Source: Microtetraspora sp. NBRC 13810 (GTDB lineage: Bacteria > Actinomycetota > Actinomycetes > Streptosporangiales > Streptosporangiaceae). Taken from it: 64,000 bases of DNA. This document shows positions 15,100-23,741 of the stretch, one piece after another. A model generated the notes under the pieces. That model saw only the letters and a program-made list of their open reading frames with translations, was not told the origin of the DNA and made no database searches. The translations under genes and the position numbers were made by a program. Within the stretch, counting starts at the first letter, position 1; every line of letters begins with the position of its first letter. Where the stretch lies: contig NZ_BSRQ01000001.1 in the NCBI RefSeq assembly GCF_030268685.1, forward strand, positions 558,001 through 622,000. Direction: 5' to 3'.

Positions 15100-16284
15100 A
15101 TGGGACGGCCCGATCCGCCCGCGCTCACCGTGGGCGTGGAGGAGGAGTTCCTGCTCATCGACCCGGAGACCGGGCAGGTGCTGCCGGTGTGCGAGGACGT
15201 CCGGAGCCGGCTCGGGGGGCCCGAGGCCGAGCAGGTGGTGTCGGAGCTGGCGCAGTTCCAGATCGAGACGAACAGCGGGGTGCACACGGATCTGCGCCGG
15301 CTGGAGGAGGAGCTGCTGCGGCTGCGCCGTACGGTGGGCGAGGCCGCGGCGGGCTGCGGCGCCCGCCTCGCCGCCTGCGGGACGGCGTTGTTCGGGCACA
15401 CCGACCTGCCGCCGCTGACGCACTCGGCCCGGTACCGGAACATGCGCCGGCACTACCGCGACATCCTGCGCGGGCAGGGCGTGTGCGGCTGCCACGTGCA
15501 CGTCGGGATCGAGGACCGCGAGGAGGCGGTCCAGGTGAGCAACCACGTGCGCCCCTGGCTCCCGGTGTTGCAGGCCCTGACCAGCAACTCCCCCATCTCC
15601 TACGGGCACGACACGGGCTACGCGAGCTGGCGGGCGATCGTGTGGGGCAGGTGGCCGAGCACCGACCCGCCGCCCTTCTTCCACTCCGCCGAGCACTATG
15701 ACGCCCTCGTGGCCGGCCTGGGCGACGCGGGCGTCATCCTGGACGAGGGGATGGTGTACTGGCAGGTCAGGCTGTCGCGCACCTGGCCCACCATGGAGTT
15801 CCGGCTGTCCGACTCCTGTGCCACGGCGGGCGAGGCCGTGCTGCTGGCCGGGCTGATCCGGGCGCTCTCCGCCACGGCGCTGGCCGACGTGCGCGCCGGG
15901 GTGGCGCCGCCGGAGGTGGACCAGACCCTGCTGAGCGCGGCCTGCTGGGGCGCCGCCCGCGGCGGCCTGGAGGGCGAGAACCTCGACCTGCTCTCCGGCG
16001 CCCGGGTGCCGGTCTGGGAGTCGGTCGGCCGCCTGCTGGACCGGGTACGGCCGGCGCTCGCGGTCACCGGCGACCTGCCCCTGGTGGTCAGCGGCCTGGA
16101 CCGGCTGCGCAGGCACGGCTCCGGAGCCGTCCGCCAGCGGCACGCCCTGCGTCGCAGGGTTTCCCTGCTCGACGTCGCCGACCTTCTGATCCGGCAGACC
16201 CAGGCGGCCACCGGCGCGCCGTGCCGGGCCCCCGCCCCGATACCCGTACCCGCGGCCGAGCCGGCGGGGGGCGAAGCGGGGTAG
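15100..16284 (+). CDS. YbdK-type carboxylate-amine ligase (glutamate-cysteine ligase family 2)
   Basis: 394 residues from the ATG at 15100, preceded by a G-rich site; an upstream ATG at 15052 would add 16 residues of unlikely sequence. LTVGVEEEFLLID at the N-terminus is the ATP/metal-binding start of GCS2 enzymes. GCHVHVGIEDREEAV and TMEFRLSDSCAT are further family motifs. Characterised YbdK proteins have weak glutamate-cysteine ligase activity; in mycothiol-using actinomycetes the physiological substrate is generally unknown. It stands alone, with no thiol or peptide gene next to it. Confidence 0.88.
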   Translation: MGRPDPPALTVGVEEEFLLIDPETGQVLPVCEDVRSRLGGPEAEQVVSELAQFQIETNSGVHTDLRRLEEELLRLRRTVGEAAAGCGARLAACGTALFGHTDLPPLTHSARYRNMRRHYRDILRGQGVCGCHVHVGIEDREEAVQVSNHVRPWLPVLQALTSNSPISYGHDTGYASWRAIVWGRWPSTDPPPFFHSAEHYDALVAGLGDAGVILDEGMVYWQVRLSRTWPTMEFRLSDSCATAGEAVLLAGLIRALSATALADVRAGVAPPEVDQTLLSAACWGAARGGLEGENLDLLSGARVPVWESVGRLLDRVRPALAVTGDLPLVVSGLDRLRRHGSGAVRQRHALRRRVSLLDVADLLIRQTQAATGAPCRAPAPIPVPAAEPAGGEAG

Positions 16285-16378
16285 TCCATTTCTCCCCCAT
16301 GTCGGCGTGGCGCAGGTTCGGCCAGGTCTCTCGGTGGCAGATGGACGCACGACGGCATTCCCATCGGAAGGACGGCAC

Positions 16379-17614
16379 GTGACGGCTCAGAACTCGGCGC
16401 GGGGACCGCGCGTCGTGATCGTCGGCGCGGGCTTCGCCGGCCTCGCCGCCGCGCGGCGGGCGGCCCGCGGCGGCGCCCGGGTGACGCTGGTCGACCGGAA
16501 CACCTACATCACGTTCCAGCCGCTGCTCTACCAGGTGGCCACGGCCGGCCTCAGCCCCGGCGACGTGTCCTACCCGACGCGCAGCTTCGCGGCGAAGTAT
16601 CCCACGATGCGTACCCGGCAGGCCGCGCTGAGCAAGGTGCTGCCCGACGAGCGGCGGGTGGAGCTCGACGACGGCACCGGCCTGGAGTACGACTATCTGG
16701 TGCTGGCCACCGGCGTCACCACCAACTGGCTCGGCGTGCCCGGCGCGGAGCGGGACGCGCTGCCGATCTACTCCGTCGGCGACGCGATCACGCTGCGCAA
16801 ACGGCTTCAGCGGCGGCTGGAGGACACGGCGGCCGGCCGGCGCGCGAGCACGCACGTGGTCGTGGTCGGCGGCGGGGCCACCGGCGTGGAGATGGCCGGC
16901 ACGCTCGCCGAGCTGCGCCGCCGGACGATTCCGCTGACCCATCCCGAGATCGGCCCCGGACAGACCAGTGTCACCCTGGTCGAGCGGTTCGACCACGTGC
17001 TCTCGCCGTACAAGCCGCGGCTGCGCGCGGCGGCGGCCCGCGCCCTGGCGAAGCGCGGGGTGCGGCTGCGGCTCGGCTCCACGGTGGCCGAGGTCTGCCC
17101 GGACGCGGTGGTGCTCGGCGACGGCACCCGGCTGCCCAGCGACGTGACCGTGTGGGCGCTCGGCGTCGCCGCGCCGCCGGAGGCCGCGGACTGGGGGCTG
17201 CCGCAGGGCAAGGGTGGCCGGATCACGGTCACCGAGGCGCTCAACGTGGAGCGGTATCCCGAGATCTTCGTCGCCGGGGACCTCGCCGGGCCGCCCGACC
17301 CGCTGCCGCAGCTCGCCCAGCCCGCCATCCAGATGGGCGAGCACGTGGGCCGGCAGATCGTCGCCGCCACCAGGGGCGGGCCCGTCCGGCCCTTCGCCTA
17401 CCGGGATCCGGGGATCATGGCGACGGTGGGCCGCGCCGAGGCCGTGCTGCAGTTCCCCAACGGCTGGACCATGCACGGCCTGCCCGCCTGGCTGGCCTGG
17501 ATCGTCCTGCACGTCGCCTATCTGCTGGGCGGGCGGAACAGAATGAGCGTGCTGATCAACTTCGTGTGGCGGTACACCGGGCCGCGCCGTACGGCGGCGT
17601 CGGTCATCGAGTGA
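16379..17614 (+). CDS. Type II NADH dehydrogenase (NDH-2) family flavoprotein
   Basis: 411 residues from a GTG at 16379 with GGAAGGA six bases upstream. Two Rossmann folds are visible: RVVIVGAGFAGLAAARRAAR binds FAD and HVVVVGGGATGVEMAGTLAEL binds NADH. The second FAD contact is EIFVAGDLAG, and ITFQPLLYQVATAGL is the NDH-2 loop near the flavin. A hydrophobic C-terminus (GLPAWLAWIVLHVAYLLGG) serves as membrane anchor. The enzyme passes electrons from NADH to quinone without pumping protons. Its end overlaps the end of the convergent membrane-protein gene by 11 bases. Confidence 0.92.
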   Translation: MTAQNSARGPRVVIVGAGFAGLAAARRAARGGARVTLVDRNTYITFQPLLYQVATAGLSPGDVSYPTRSFAAKYPTMRTRQAALSKVLPDERRVELDDGTGLEYDYLVLATGVTTNWLGVPGAERDALPIYSVGDAITLRKRLQRRLEDTAAGRRASTHVVVVGGGATGVEMAGTLAELRRRTIPLTHPEIGPGQTSVTLVERFDHVLSPYKPRLRAAAARALAKRGVRLRLGSTVAEVCPDAVVLGDGTRLPSDVTVWALGVAAPPEAADWGLPQGKGGRITVTEALNVERYPEIFVAGDLAGPPDPLPQLAQPAIQMGEHVGRQIVAATRGGPVRPFAYRDPGIMATVGRAEAVLQFPNGWTMHGLPAWLAWIVLHVAYLLGGRNRMSVLINFVWRYTGPRRTAASVIE

Positions 17615-18149
17615 CGGGCGGCGGGGCGGTGGCCGCCTCGCGCAGGACGAGGAGCCTGGCCACCCCCGCCATCCAGACGAAGGTGAAGGCGATCACCGTG
17701 GGGTTCTTCGCCGCGACGAGGATCGACATCACCAGCTCGCGGCTGCCCGCGGCCACCCAGTGCCCGACGGCCAGGCCGGGCAGCACGTCCAGCACGACGA
17801 AGGCCGCCCCGAGCAGGACGAACTGGAGGACGAAGTCGGCCGGCCGCCGGTCGATCCCCTCTCCCAGCCGCCGCCAGATCTCGCCCGCTCTAAGCCCGGC
17901 GAGTACGGGATCCCGCCCGAAGGCGAGCCGGAGAACCAGGTAGAAGAGCACCACCCGGCTCACGCCGGTGAGGGCCTCGCCGCCGATCGCGGCCCACGAG
18001 GGCAGGTCGTCGCCCCACCGCACGGCGGCGAACCGCTGGACCGTGGGGATGGTGGACACGCCGCATACGAGCCAGAAGTGCCGCAGATAGAAGCGCGCAC
18101 CCCAGCGGGCCGCGTCGCGGCCCAGAAGTAATCCTGAGGAGACGGTCAT
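17604..18149 (-). CDS. Integral membrane protein, probably controlled by the divergent MarR regulator
   Basis: 181 residues with about four hydrophobic segments and no family I recognise. The ATG at 18149 is preferred to one six codons upstream, because TACTAT lies six bases ahead, the layout of a leaderless actinobacterial promoter. That promoter touches a 20-bp palindrome shared with the divergent marR-like gene. This suggests repression by that MarR protein and a role in export or response to a small molecule; direct evidence is lacking. Confidence 0.65.
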   Translation of the reverse strand: MTVSSGLLLGRDAARWGARFYLRHFWLVCGVSTIPTVQRFAAVRWGDDLPSWAAIGGEALTGVSRVVLFYLVLRLAFGRDPVLAGLRAGEIWRRLGEGIDRRPADFVLQFVLLGAAFVVLDVLPGLAVGHWVAAGSRELVMSILVAAKNPTVIAFTFVWMAGVARLLVLREAATAPPPVTR

Positions 18150-18155
18150 ACCGCT

Positions 18156-18161
18156 ATAGTA
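18156..18161 (-). promoter_or_regulatory. -10 box (TACTAT) of a leaderless promoter
   Basis: TACTAT on the minus strand lies six bases before the ATG at 18149, so transcription would begin at or next to the start codon. Two bases overlap the adjacent palindrome, so a bound repressor would block the polymerase. Confidence 0.5.
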
Positions 18162-18179
18162 GTTCATTGAGTTGAACTA
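18160..18179. promoter_or_regulatory. Candidate MarR operator
   Basis: TAGTTCA and TGAACTA form a perfect 7-bp inverted repeat around six bases, 30 bases before the marR-like GTG and 11 bases before the divergent membrane-protein ATG. Position and symmetry fit an autoregulatory MarR site. Confidence 0.65.
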
Positions 18180-18208
18180 TTCACTGCATCGAAGCATATG
18201 GAGGCGGC

Positions 18209-18652
18209 GTGGACGGCGCGGAACTCGGCTGGGAGCTCAGCACGGCGGTGGTGCTGTTCCACGAGGCGGTCGCCCGCAGGCTCGGCCTCAGCGCCGTCGA
18301 CCACAAGGCCCTCGGCCTGATCACCAGGCGGGGTCCGCTGCCCGCCGGGGCGCTCGCGGCCGAGCTGGGCATCGGCGCGAGCGCCGTGACCGCGCTGGTG
18401 GACCGGCTGGCCCGGGCCGGCTACGTGCGCAGGGTCACCGACCCGGGCGACCGCCGCCGGGTGCTCGTCTCCGCCGACACCGGGCACGTCCCCGACCTCT
18501 CGGACATCTTCGCCGCCCTCGGCCGCGACATGAGCGCCTTCATGGCCGACTACGACGAGCGCGAGATCGCGGCGATCACCGACTACGTCACCAGGACCGT
18601 CGCCGTGCTCAAAGCCCACACCGCCCGCCTGGCCTCCCCCGGACAGGACTGA
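18209..18652 (+). CDS. MarR-family transcriptional regulator
   Basis: 147 residues from a GTG preceded by GGAGG. The winged helix-turn-helix spans about residues 33-95: GALAAELGIGASAVTALVDRLARAGYV forms the recognition helices, and RRVTDPGDRRRVLV is the wing with the family DxRxxxV signature. MarR dimers usually repress a divergent gene and themselves until a phenolic or oxidised ligand binds. The palindrome at 18160-18179 and the divergent membrane protein fit this layout. PPK2 follows convergently and is probably not under its control. Confidence 0.9.
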   Translation: MDGAELGWELSTAVVLFHEAVARRLGLSAVDHKALGLITRRGPLPAGALAAELGIGASAVTALVDRLARAGYVRRVTDPGDRRRVLVSADTGHVPDLSDIFAALGRDMSAFMADYDEREIAAITDYVTRTVAVLKAHTARLASPGQD

Positions 18653-18691
18653 CCGGGGTCGGAGAACCGGGCGGCTCCAGGCCGCGGGCCG

Positions 18692-19633
18692 TCAGGTCGT
18701 CGAGTGGTCCTCGTCGAAGATGTCGGCGGCGCTGATCACGATACGCGGGTCGGGGGTGCCGACGACCTGCTCGTCCTTGTTCGCGTAGTCGAAGAGGCTC
18801 AGCACGTGCCGCATCGACTCCACCCTGGCCCGCTTCTTGTCGTTGCTCTTGATGACCGTCCACCGGGCGAAGTCGGTGTCGGTGTGCAGGAACATGTCCT
18901 CCTTGGCCGCGGTGTACTCGTCCCACTTGTCCAGCGAGGCCAGGTCCATCGGGGACAGCTTCCACTGCCGCACCGGGTCCACCTGGCGGATGATGAACCG
19001 GGTGCGCTGCTCGGAGCGGGACACCGAGAACCACAGCTTGACCAGATGGATCCCCGAGTCGACGACCAGGCGCTCGAACTGCGGCGCCTGGTCGATGAAC
19101 TCCAGATACTCGCCCGGGGTGCAGAAGCCCATCACCCGTTCCACTCCGGTGCGGTTGTACCAGGAGCGGTCGAACAGCACGATCTCCCCGGCGGCCGGCA
19201 GATGGGCGACGTACCGCTGGAAGTACCACTGGGTCCGCTCGCGCTCGCTGGGCTTCTCCAGCGCCACCACGGTCGCGCCGCGGGGGTTGAGATGCTCCAT
19301 GAACCGCTTGATCGTGCCGCCCTTGCCGGCCGCGTCACGCCCTTCGAAGAGCACCACGAGCCGGTTCCCGGTGTCCTTGATCCAGTACTGCAACTTGAGC
19401 AGCTCGATCTGCAGCAGCCGCTTGTCCTGCTCGTAGACGGTGCGCGACAGCCGTTCCTCGTACGGGTAGTGCTCGCGCCAGGTGTCGACCGGCCGTCCGT
19501 CGACCCGCATGAGCACCGGGTCGTCGTCCTCGACATCGTCCACCCACAACCCGGGGATGGTGTCTATGAGCTCACTGTTCTCCGCGGCGGTACGCGGATC
19601 GACGACGCCCTGCTCATCCGGCGTGTAGTTCAT
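18692..19633 (-). CDS. ppk2: Polyphosphate kinase 2 (PPK2)
   Basis: 313 residues, the length of single-domain PPK2 enzymes. Walker A is EGRDAAGKGG at about residues 97-106, Walker B is LFDRSWYNR, and the lid contains conserved Arg residues (RTRFIIRQVDP). PPK2 transfers phosphate between polyphosphate and nucleoside phosphates, in this class mainly making GTP or ATP from NDP. The ATG start and length agree with the family. It is a single gene, convergent with the MarR-like gene. Confidence 0.92.
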   Translation of the reverse strand: MNYTPDEQGVVDPRTAAENSELIDTIPGLWVDDVEDDDPVLMRVDGRPVDTWREHYPYEERLSRTVYEQDKRLLQIELLKLQYWIKDTGNRLVVLFEGRDAAGKGGTIKRFMEHLNPRGATVVALEKPSERERTQWYFQRYVAHLPAAGEIVLFDRSWYNRTGVERVMGFCTPGEYLEFIDQAPQFERLVVDSGIHLVKLWFSVSRSEQRTRFIIRQVDPVRQWKLSPMDLASLDKWDEYTAAKEDMFLHTDTDFARWTVIKSNDKKRARVESMRHVLSLFDYANKDEQVVGTPDPRIVISAADIFDEDHSTT

Positions 19634-19769
19634 CGGGCACCTGCGTCAGGCATGCGGACGCTCACTGTGTTCGGGCTCATACCGCCTCATATGACTCGCC
19701 GGACCGCCTCTAAACCCAACCGCCCCGAGAAGGTGGATCGACGAGCTTTCTGCGGGTGGCGCAGATCAC

Positions 19770-20504
19770 ATGCCTCGCGGTCAACCGGATCCGTCCCCCG
19801 CCGGTCTACAGGAGGTGAACAACGCAACGATTCGGACCCGTGCCGAGTCCGAATCCGCCAGGTCCGGTCCGGCCGGCCGCCGGCGGTCCGCGGTGGCGCT
19901 CGCCGTACTCGCCGCCGTCGCCCTCACCTCGGCCTGCGCCGCCGAGCAGACCACTCCCTCCGCCACACCCCCGGCCTCCTCCCCGGCGGCCCCCGCCACC
20001 TCCGCGGCTCCGCCCGCCACCTCCCCGGCGGCCCCGGCCGCGGCTCCGGCCGCGGCTCCGGAGGTCTTCGGCACCGAGTTCCAGCCCGCCCCGGAGCACG
20101 ACTGGAGCAAGGGCCGGCCACCGCCCTTCGAGGGGGTCCTGCGAGGTTGGCTCACCTCGGTGGACGACGACGGCGTCGCCGAGTACGAGCCGATCCGGTT
20201 CACCCAGTCGGGCGGCGAGGACGGCCACTTCGAAGGTCCCCCGGAGGGCGACGTGGTCCGTTATCTGGCGCCGGTCGCGCAGGATGTGGAGTTCCTCGCC
20301 GCCGGCGGCTGCGACGGCACCGCCCAGACCTACGACAGGGCCACCGGTCTCGCCACCGAGTCCTGCCCCCGCCGTACTCTGATCGACAACGTGCGGGAGG
20401 CGGCCGCCCTGAACGAGGAGAACGCCTTCCACCCCGCGCTGATCACCACGGAGAACGGCCGGATCGTGAAGGTCGTCGAGATCTTCTGGCAGGGCGGCGG
20501 CTGA
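19770..20504 (+). CDS. Putative secreted lipoprotein, unknown function
   Basis: Up to 244 residues. A hydrophobic segment (SAVALAVLAAVALTSAC) ends in a Cys that could be lipidated, though Thr at the -3 position makes the lipobox weak. A low-complexity Ala/Pro/Ser/Thr linker follows (about residues 58-97), then a globular region of about 140 residues with no family I recognise. The start is uncertain: the ATG at 19770 has no good site, and the only strong box (AGGAGG at 19810) sits directly against a GTG at 19815. Confidence 0.65.
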   Translation: MPRGQPDPSPAGLQEVNNATIRTRAESESARSGPAGRRRSAVALAVLAAVALTSACAAEQTTPSATPPASSPAAPATSAAPPATSPAAPAAAPAAAPEVFGTEFQPAPEHDWSKGRPPPFEGVLRGWLTSVDDDGVAEYEPIRFTQSGGEDGHFEGPPEGDVVRYLAPVAQDVEFLAAGGCDGTAQTYDRATGLATESCPRRTLIDNVREAAALNEENAFHPALITTENGRIVKVVEIFWQGGG

Positions 20505-20621
20505 CCCGCCCGCGCCGGGCCCGCGATCCGGTTCACCATGGACAACGCCGGGTGAACTGTGCCTGAACGATGTTGATCTTTCATGGCGACCGCCCCTCCC
20601 GGCTCTCTAGCCTCGTAAAAC

Positions 20622-20975
20622 ATGGACTTTCTGGACGAATTCGCGGCCTTGCGGGAAACCGCGACGGCCGCGAACGGACTCGTCAGGGTGGAGGTGGACG
20701 GCACCTCCGACCTCACCGGGCTGAAGCTCGACCCGCGGGCGCTGCGACTGTCCGCCGCCGAGTTGGAAGAGGCGATCAGGGAGGCGTTCGGCCGGGCCCG
20801 CGCGGCGGCCCAGGAACGCGTCACCGAGGCCATGCCAGAGGTGCTGAAGCAGGACCCGCTGGAGCTGAACAGCCTGATCGAGGAGATCACGGCCGACACC
20901 CAGGCGGAGATGAACGAGATCCTCTCCACCGTCAACGGGCTGACCCTGCGCCTGGATCGGCTGATGGGGCAGTGA
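20622..20975 (+). CDS. YbaB/EbfC-like protein, first gene of a coupled cassette
   Basis: 117 residues. The pattern, with a central GLVRVEVDGTSDLTGLKLDP strand pair flanked by long helices, matches the YbaB/EbfC family. Classical YbaB binds DNA next to recR, but actinomycetes carry many paralogues beside WXG100-like and type VII secretion genes. Here there is no recR or dnaX. Its stop overlaps the GTG of the next gene by four bases. A role as a chaperone or cassette-specific partner is inference. Confidence 0.78.
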   Translation: MDFLDEFAALRETATAANGLVRVEVDGTSDLTGLKLDPRALRLSAAELEEAIREAFGRARAAAQERVTEAMPEVLKQDPLELNSLIEEITADTQAEMNEILSTVNGLTLRLDRLMGQ

Positions 20976-21277
20976 GCGCGACGTTCGACGGGATCCAGGT
21001 CGCGTTCGGCTCCCGGATCCGCACCGCCGAAGGTCTGGCCGAGGTCACCGACCGCCTTGAGCGGGCGGTCTCCGGCGCGCTGCCCGGTGCGGCCCGCATC
21101 GCGGGCACCCCCGACGATCTGAGCGACGAGTTCGACGCCGAGTGCGCCGGCCTCATCGACCACATGGCGCAGCACTTCGGGGACATCGCCGCCCGCCTGC
21201 GCGAGATGGCGGCCAGGCACGTGGCCTCGGAACACAACTACACCCGGGCCGAGCACGCCAACGGGGGAGCACCGTGA
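20972..21277 (+). CDS. Small helical protein, WXG100/type VII-associated-like
   Basis: 101 residues from a GTG that overlaps the YbaB-like stop (GTGA). The protein is predicted to be mostly helical and is rich in Ala and Glu, the size of ESX/WXG100 partners, but no Trp-x-Gly turn is present. I treat the similarity as one of size and context only. The stop overlaps the GTG of the third gene in the same way, so the three proteins are probably made in fixed ratio. Confidence 0.7.
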   Translation: MSATFDGIQVAFGSRIRTAEGLAEVTDRLERAVSGALPGAARIAGTPDDLSDEFDAECAGLIDHMAQHFGDIAARLREMAARHVASEHNYTRAEHANGGAP

Positions 21278-22317
21278 ACGGGGAACTGCCCGAGAGCCTG
21301 CGCTGGGCCCATAGCCTGATCGCCGATGTCGCGCCCCTGGGGAACGACGACGACCGCGACCGCCTCCAGGGGGTCTCGTCCCACCTGGACATCGCCGAGG
21401 CGGCCAGGAACAGCCGGACCGGTACGAACGCGTCGGCCGCCCACGTTCGCGCGGCCGGCAACGACAGCGACGACATGGCGGCCTTCGAGGACTCCCTGCC
21501 CGTCGCCCAGGTGGCGGCGGACAAGGGCGGCGTGGCCGCCATGGCGTCCGGCACGGCCACCATGCTCCTGGTCACCTACAAGGTGGTCTGGAGGCTGTAC
21601 GTCATCATCGCCCTGATCTCCCTGGTGATCGCGCTCGCCCGCTACTTCGCCTTCGGCCCGGCGGCCGGTTCGGTGGCGAGCAGGAAGCACATCGCGCTTC
21701 TCAGAGAGAGGATGCGTTCGGCGCTCGCCGGCATCAAGGCGAACATCCGGCGCAACCCGGTCGCCGCGCTCCGGCACGCGAGGGCGTTGCTGGGAAGCAC
21801 GGCGGCCATGGGGAACGCGGGGCGGTGGACCGCCGTCGCGGCGGCGGCCACCCTTCCTCCGGCCCTGGTGGCGATCGCCACCGGCCCCTGGGAGAACAAC
21901 GAGGAAGCCCGCGACCTCACAGAGCGAGCCCTGAGCGAGACGAGTGAAGGCCGCGCGGCACTCGCCTACGCCAGGGACCACAACATCACCACGATCTACC
22001 GGAACGGGCTCCGGCCGGGCGCCTACGAGTCCAAGTACTATCGCAACACCAACGTCCTCATCCTCGGCGCGGAGGACTACGGGAATCCGGACCAGCTCGC
22101 CGGGGAGTTCATCCGCCACATCGAGGTGGCCAAGAAGGGTGAGGGCCATTTCGGCGGCGGACCGGGCTACGGCGGCAGGACGGCCGAGCAGGACGAGGCG
22201 TGGTATCGCCTTCACTACGACCGCATTCACGACCCCCTTTACTACCAGGGCAGACATGGTGCGGACCTCACGAACTGGCCCTACCGCCAGATCAACCAGT
22301 TGTTCGACCTCGATTGA
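21274..22317 (+). CDS. Membrane protein with unknown C-terminal domain, possible polymorphic-toxin-like effector
   Basis: 347 residues from a GTG coupled to the preceding stop. An N-terminal soluble helical part (residues 1-85) is followed by hydrophobic segments (about 85-128 and 183-205), then a domain of about 130 residues that begins near ALSETSEGRAALAYARDH. This layout, helical head, membrane part and variable tail, resembles effectors of type VII-linked polymorphic systems. The tail has EFIRHIEVAKK where metallopeptidase-type tails carry HExxH, so peptidase activity is not supported. No immunity gene is recognisable downstream; the transcript ends in a strong hairpin three bases after the stop. 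Confidence 0.6.
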   Translation: MNGELPESLRWAHSLIADVAPLGNDDDRDRLQGVSSHLDIAEAARNSRTGTNASAAHVRAAGNDSDDMAAFEDSLPVAQVAADKGGVAAMASGTATMLLVTYKVVWRLYVIIALISLVIALARYFAFGPAAGSVASRKHIALLRERMRSALAGIKANIRRNPVAALRHARALLGSTAAMGNAGRWTAVAAAATLPPALVAIATGPWENNEEARDLTERALSETSEGRAALAYARDHNITTIYRNGLRPGAYESKYYRNTNVLILGAEDYGNPDQLAGEFIRHIEVAKKGEGHFGGGPGYGGRTAEQDEAWYRLHYDRIHDPLYYQGRHGADLTNWPYRQINQLFDLD

Positions 22318-22319
22318 CG

Positions 22320-22365
22320 AAAAGGGAGTTCCGGGGTCGCCGTCGCCACCCCGGAACTCCCTTTT
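22320..22365. terminator. Perfect bidirectional terminator
   Basis: An 18-bp perfect inverted repeat (AAAAGGGAGTTCCGGGGT and its complement) around a ten-base loop, ending in TTTT on both strands. It lies between the ends of the convergent cassette and beta-propeller genes and would stop transcription from both sides. Confidence 0.95.
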
Positions 22366-22377
22366 CAGGTCAACCGA

Positions 22378-23496
22378 TCAAGGGCGGAACAGCGGCTTGC
22401 CCGGCTCGCCGACATACACGTCGAACATCACCTGATGTTCGAGCGGGCCGTTGAAGAAAGCCTGGTTGGAGACCAGCACGCGATCGTCGAGAAACGCGAC
22501 GCCCGCCGGCATGTTGAACGGGACCTCCCGCTGCGCGTTCTCCTCCGGCGTGGCGGGCGTCCGCCCGAGCTCCTGGCCGGTGGTGGAGAGCACCATGAGG
22601 GCATTGGCATTCGCGACGGCGACGTACATCTTGCCCGACCTCCCGATCGCGAAGCCGTCGATGCCGTCACCGGGCTTGCTCTCCCAGAACGGAACGAGGT
22701 CACCCGGGCTTCCGCCGGCGGTGATCGGCAGCTTGTACAGACGCCCGCGACCCGTGGGAATCCCGCTGGGGTCGGACACCCCGTGAAGCGACTGCGCGAA
22801 CATCAGGGTACGCCCATTGTCGGTGAACCGGATTCCGTTGGGACCGAAGATGCTCTCCAGCCTCGGATCGGTGAACCAGACCTTGGGCGTTCCACCGCCC
22901 GGGGGAACACGCCAGATCAGGGCTTGGTTGATGTCCGTGACATACAAGGTCCCGTCGGGCGAGAAGGCCAGGTCGTCGGCGAAGGCGGGCTGGTCGCCGA
23001 CGGTCGCCGAGCAGTCGTTCGCCGGCTGCCCGGGAGTACACGGCGCGACGTCACGGAAATAGGCGTAGTCACGCTGCTCCCCCGTTCTGGGGTTGAGCGT
23101 GAAAACACGCGACGGGTTGTGGTCGATGACGTACAGCAACCCGTCGCCGTCCATGGCCATGCCGAGGAGCCCTTGCCCCTGAGCCGCCTGCCCACGGATG
23201 GCATACTCGCGCTGAAGCCGACCCTGCCGATCGTAGGCGAAAACCTTCGAAGGAACGCCGGGAGCGCCCGTGGCGTCCTGATGGGTGCCCACATAGACCG
23301 TGCCGTTGTCGACGACAATCGTTTCCGGGTGACCCGGATAAGGCACACTGGCGAAGACATCCGTGTCCAGCCATGGGCGTGTCCAGTTCGGCACCGCCGA
23401 GGCCGGCGCGGCGAGAGACATCACCAAGGCGGCGACCATTCCCGCCATCATCAACGGTCGGCGATGCACGCCACGCCATACGGTTGTCAATCTCAC
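22378..23496 (-). CDS. Secreted NHL/SMP-30-like beta-propeller protein
   Basis: 372 residues from a GTG preceded by AAGGAG. A signal peptide (residues about 1-34, ending ASA) exports it. Repeated blades are visible, for example ETIVVDNGTVYVGT, MAMDGDGLLYVID, LAFSPDGTLYVTD, GIRFTDNGRTLMF and FAIGRSGKMYVAV, as in SMP-30/gluconolactonase and NHL propellers. Two Cys (CTPGQPANDC) may form a disulphide. Such proteins are lactonases or binding proteins; the catalytic metal ligands could not be assigned. It is separated from the cassette by the bidirectional terminator. Confidence 0.8.
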   Translation of the reverse strand: MRLTTVWRGVHRRPLMMAGMVAALVMSLAAPASAVPNWTRPWLDTDVFASVPYPGHPETIVVDNGTVYVGTHQDATGAPGVPSKVFAYDRQGRLQREYAIRGQAAQGQGLLGMAMDGDGLLYVIDHNPSRVFTLNPRTGEQRDYAYFRDVAPCTPGQPANDCSATVGDQPAFADDLAFSPDGTLYVTDINQALIWRVPPGGGTPKVWFTDPRLESIFGPNGIRFTDNGRTLMFAQSLHGVSDPSGIPTGRGRLYKLPITAGGSPGDLVPFWESKPGDGIDGFAIGRSGKMYVAVANANALMVLSTTGQELGRTPATPEENAQREVPFNMPAGVAFLDDRVLVSNQAFFNGPLEHQVMFDVYVGEPGKPLFRP

Positions 23497-23540
23497 GTTA
23501 GCTCCTTCTTAGGAGGCCATTGTCGCGATTAGTCATATTT

Positions 23541-23553
23541 CATGATGATCATG
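23541..23553. promoter_or_regulatory. CATGATGATCATG palindrome
   Basis: CATGAT-G-ATCATG is a perfect 13-bp palindrome in the AT-richer divergent region between the beta-propeller gene and the VOC gene. It is a candidate operator; the regulator is unknown. Confidence 0.35.
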
Positions 23554-23741
23554 CCATAGAGGGCGGAGTGGTACGTAACATCTACGCGAACTGGGAGGAA
23601 ATAGATCAAAGTAGGGCGTCTGGGATGGGGGACGAAGCGTGCGGCGGACGTTCAACTTGCGCGCAGGGGCAGAGTTTTGTCACATTTTGCTATCTGTGTC
23701 TGATTTTGGCGCCCGGCCGGCGGTTGGGACGAGAGGACATC

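Noticed and set aside
13511-16350. Long minus-strand frames opposite the Nramp and YbdK-type genes
   Set aside because: They carry no family motif, while the plus strand encodes well-known transporter and ligase signatures.
20570-20971. N-terminal extension of the small helical protein into the YbaB-like gene
   Set aside because: The frame is open, but the sequence there is the shadow of the YbaB-like gene; the GTG at 20972 with GTGA coupling is the natural start.
22080-22160. HExxH metallopeptidase in the effector-like tail
   Set aside because: The corresponding segment reads FIRHIEVAKK; neither the two His nor the Glu are in HExxH spacing.
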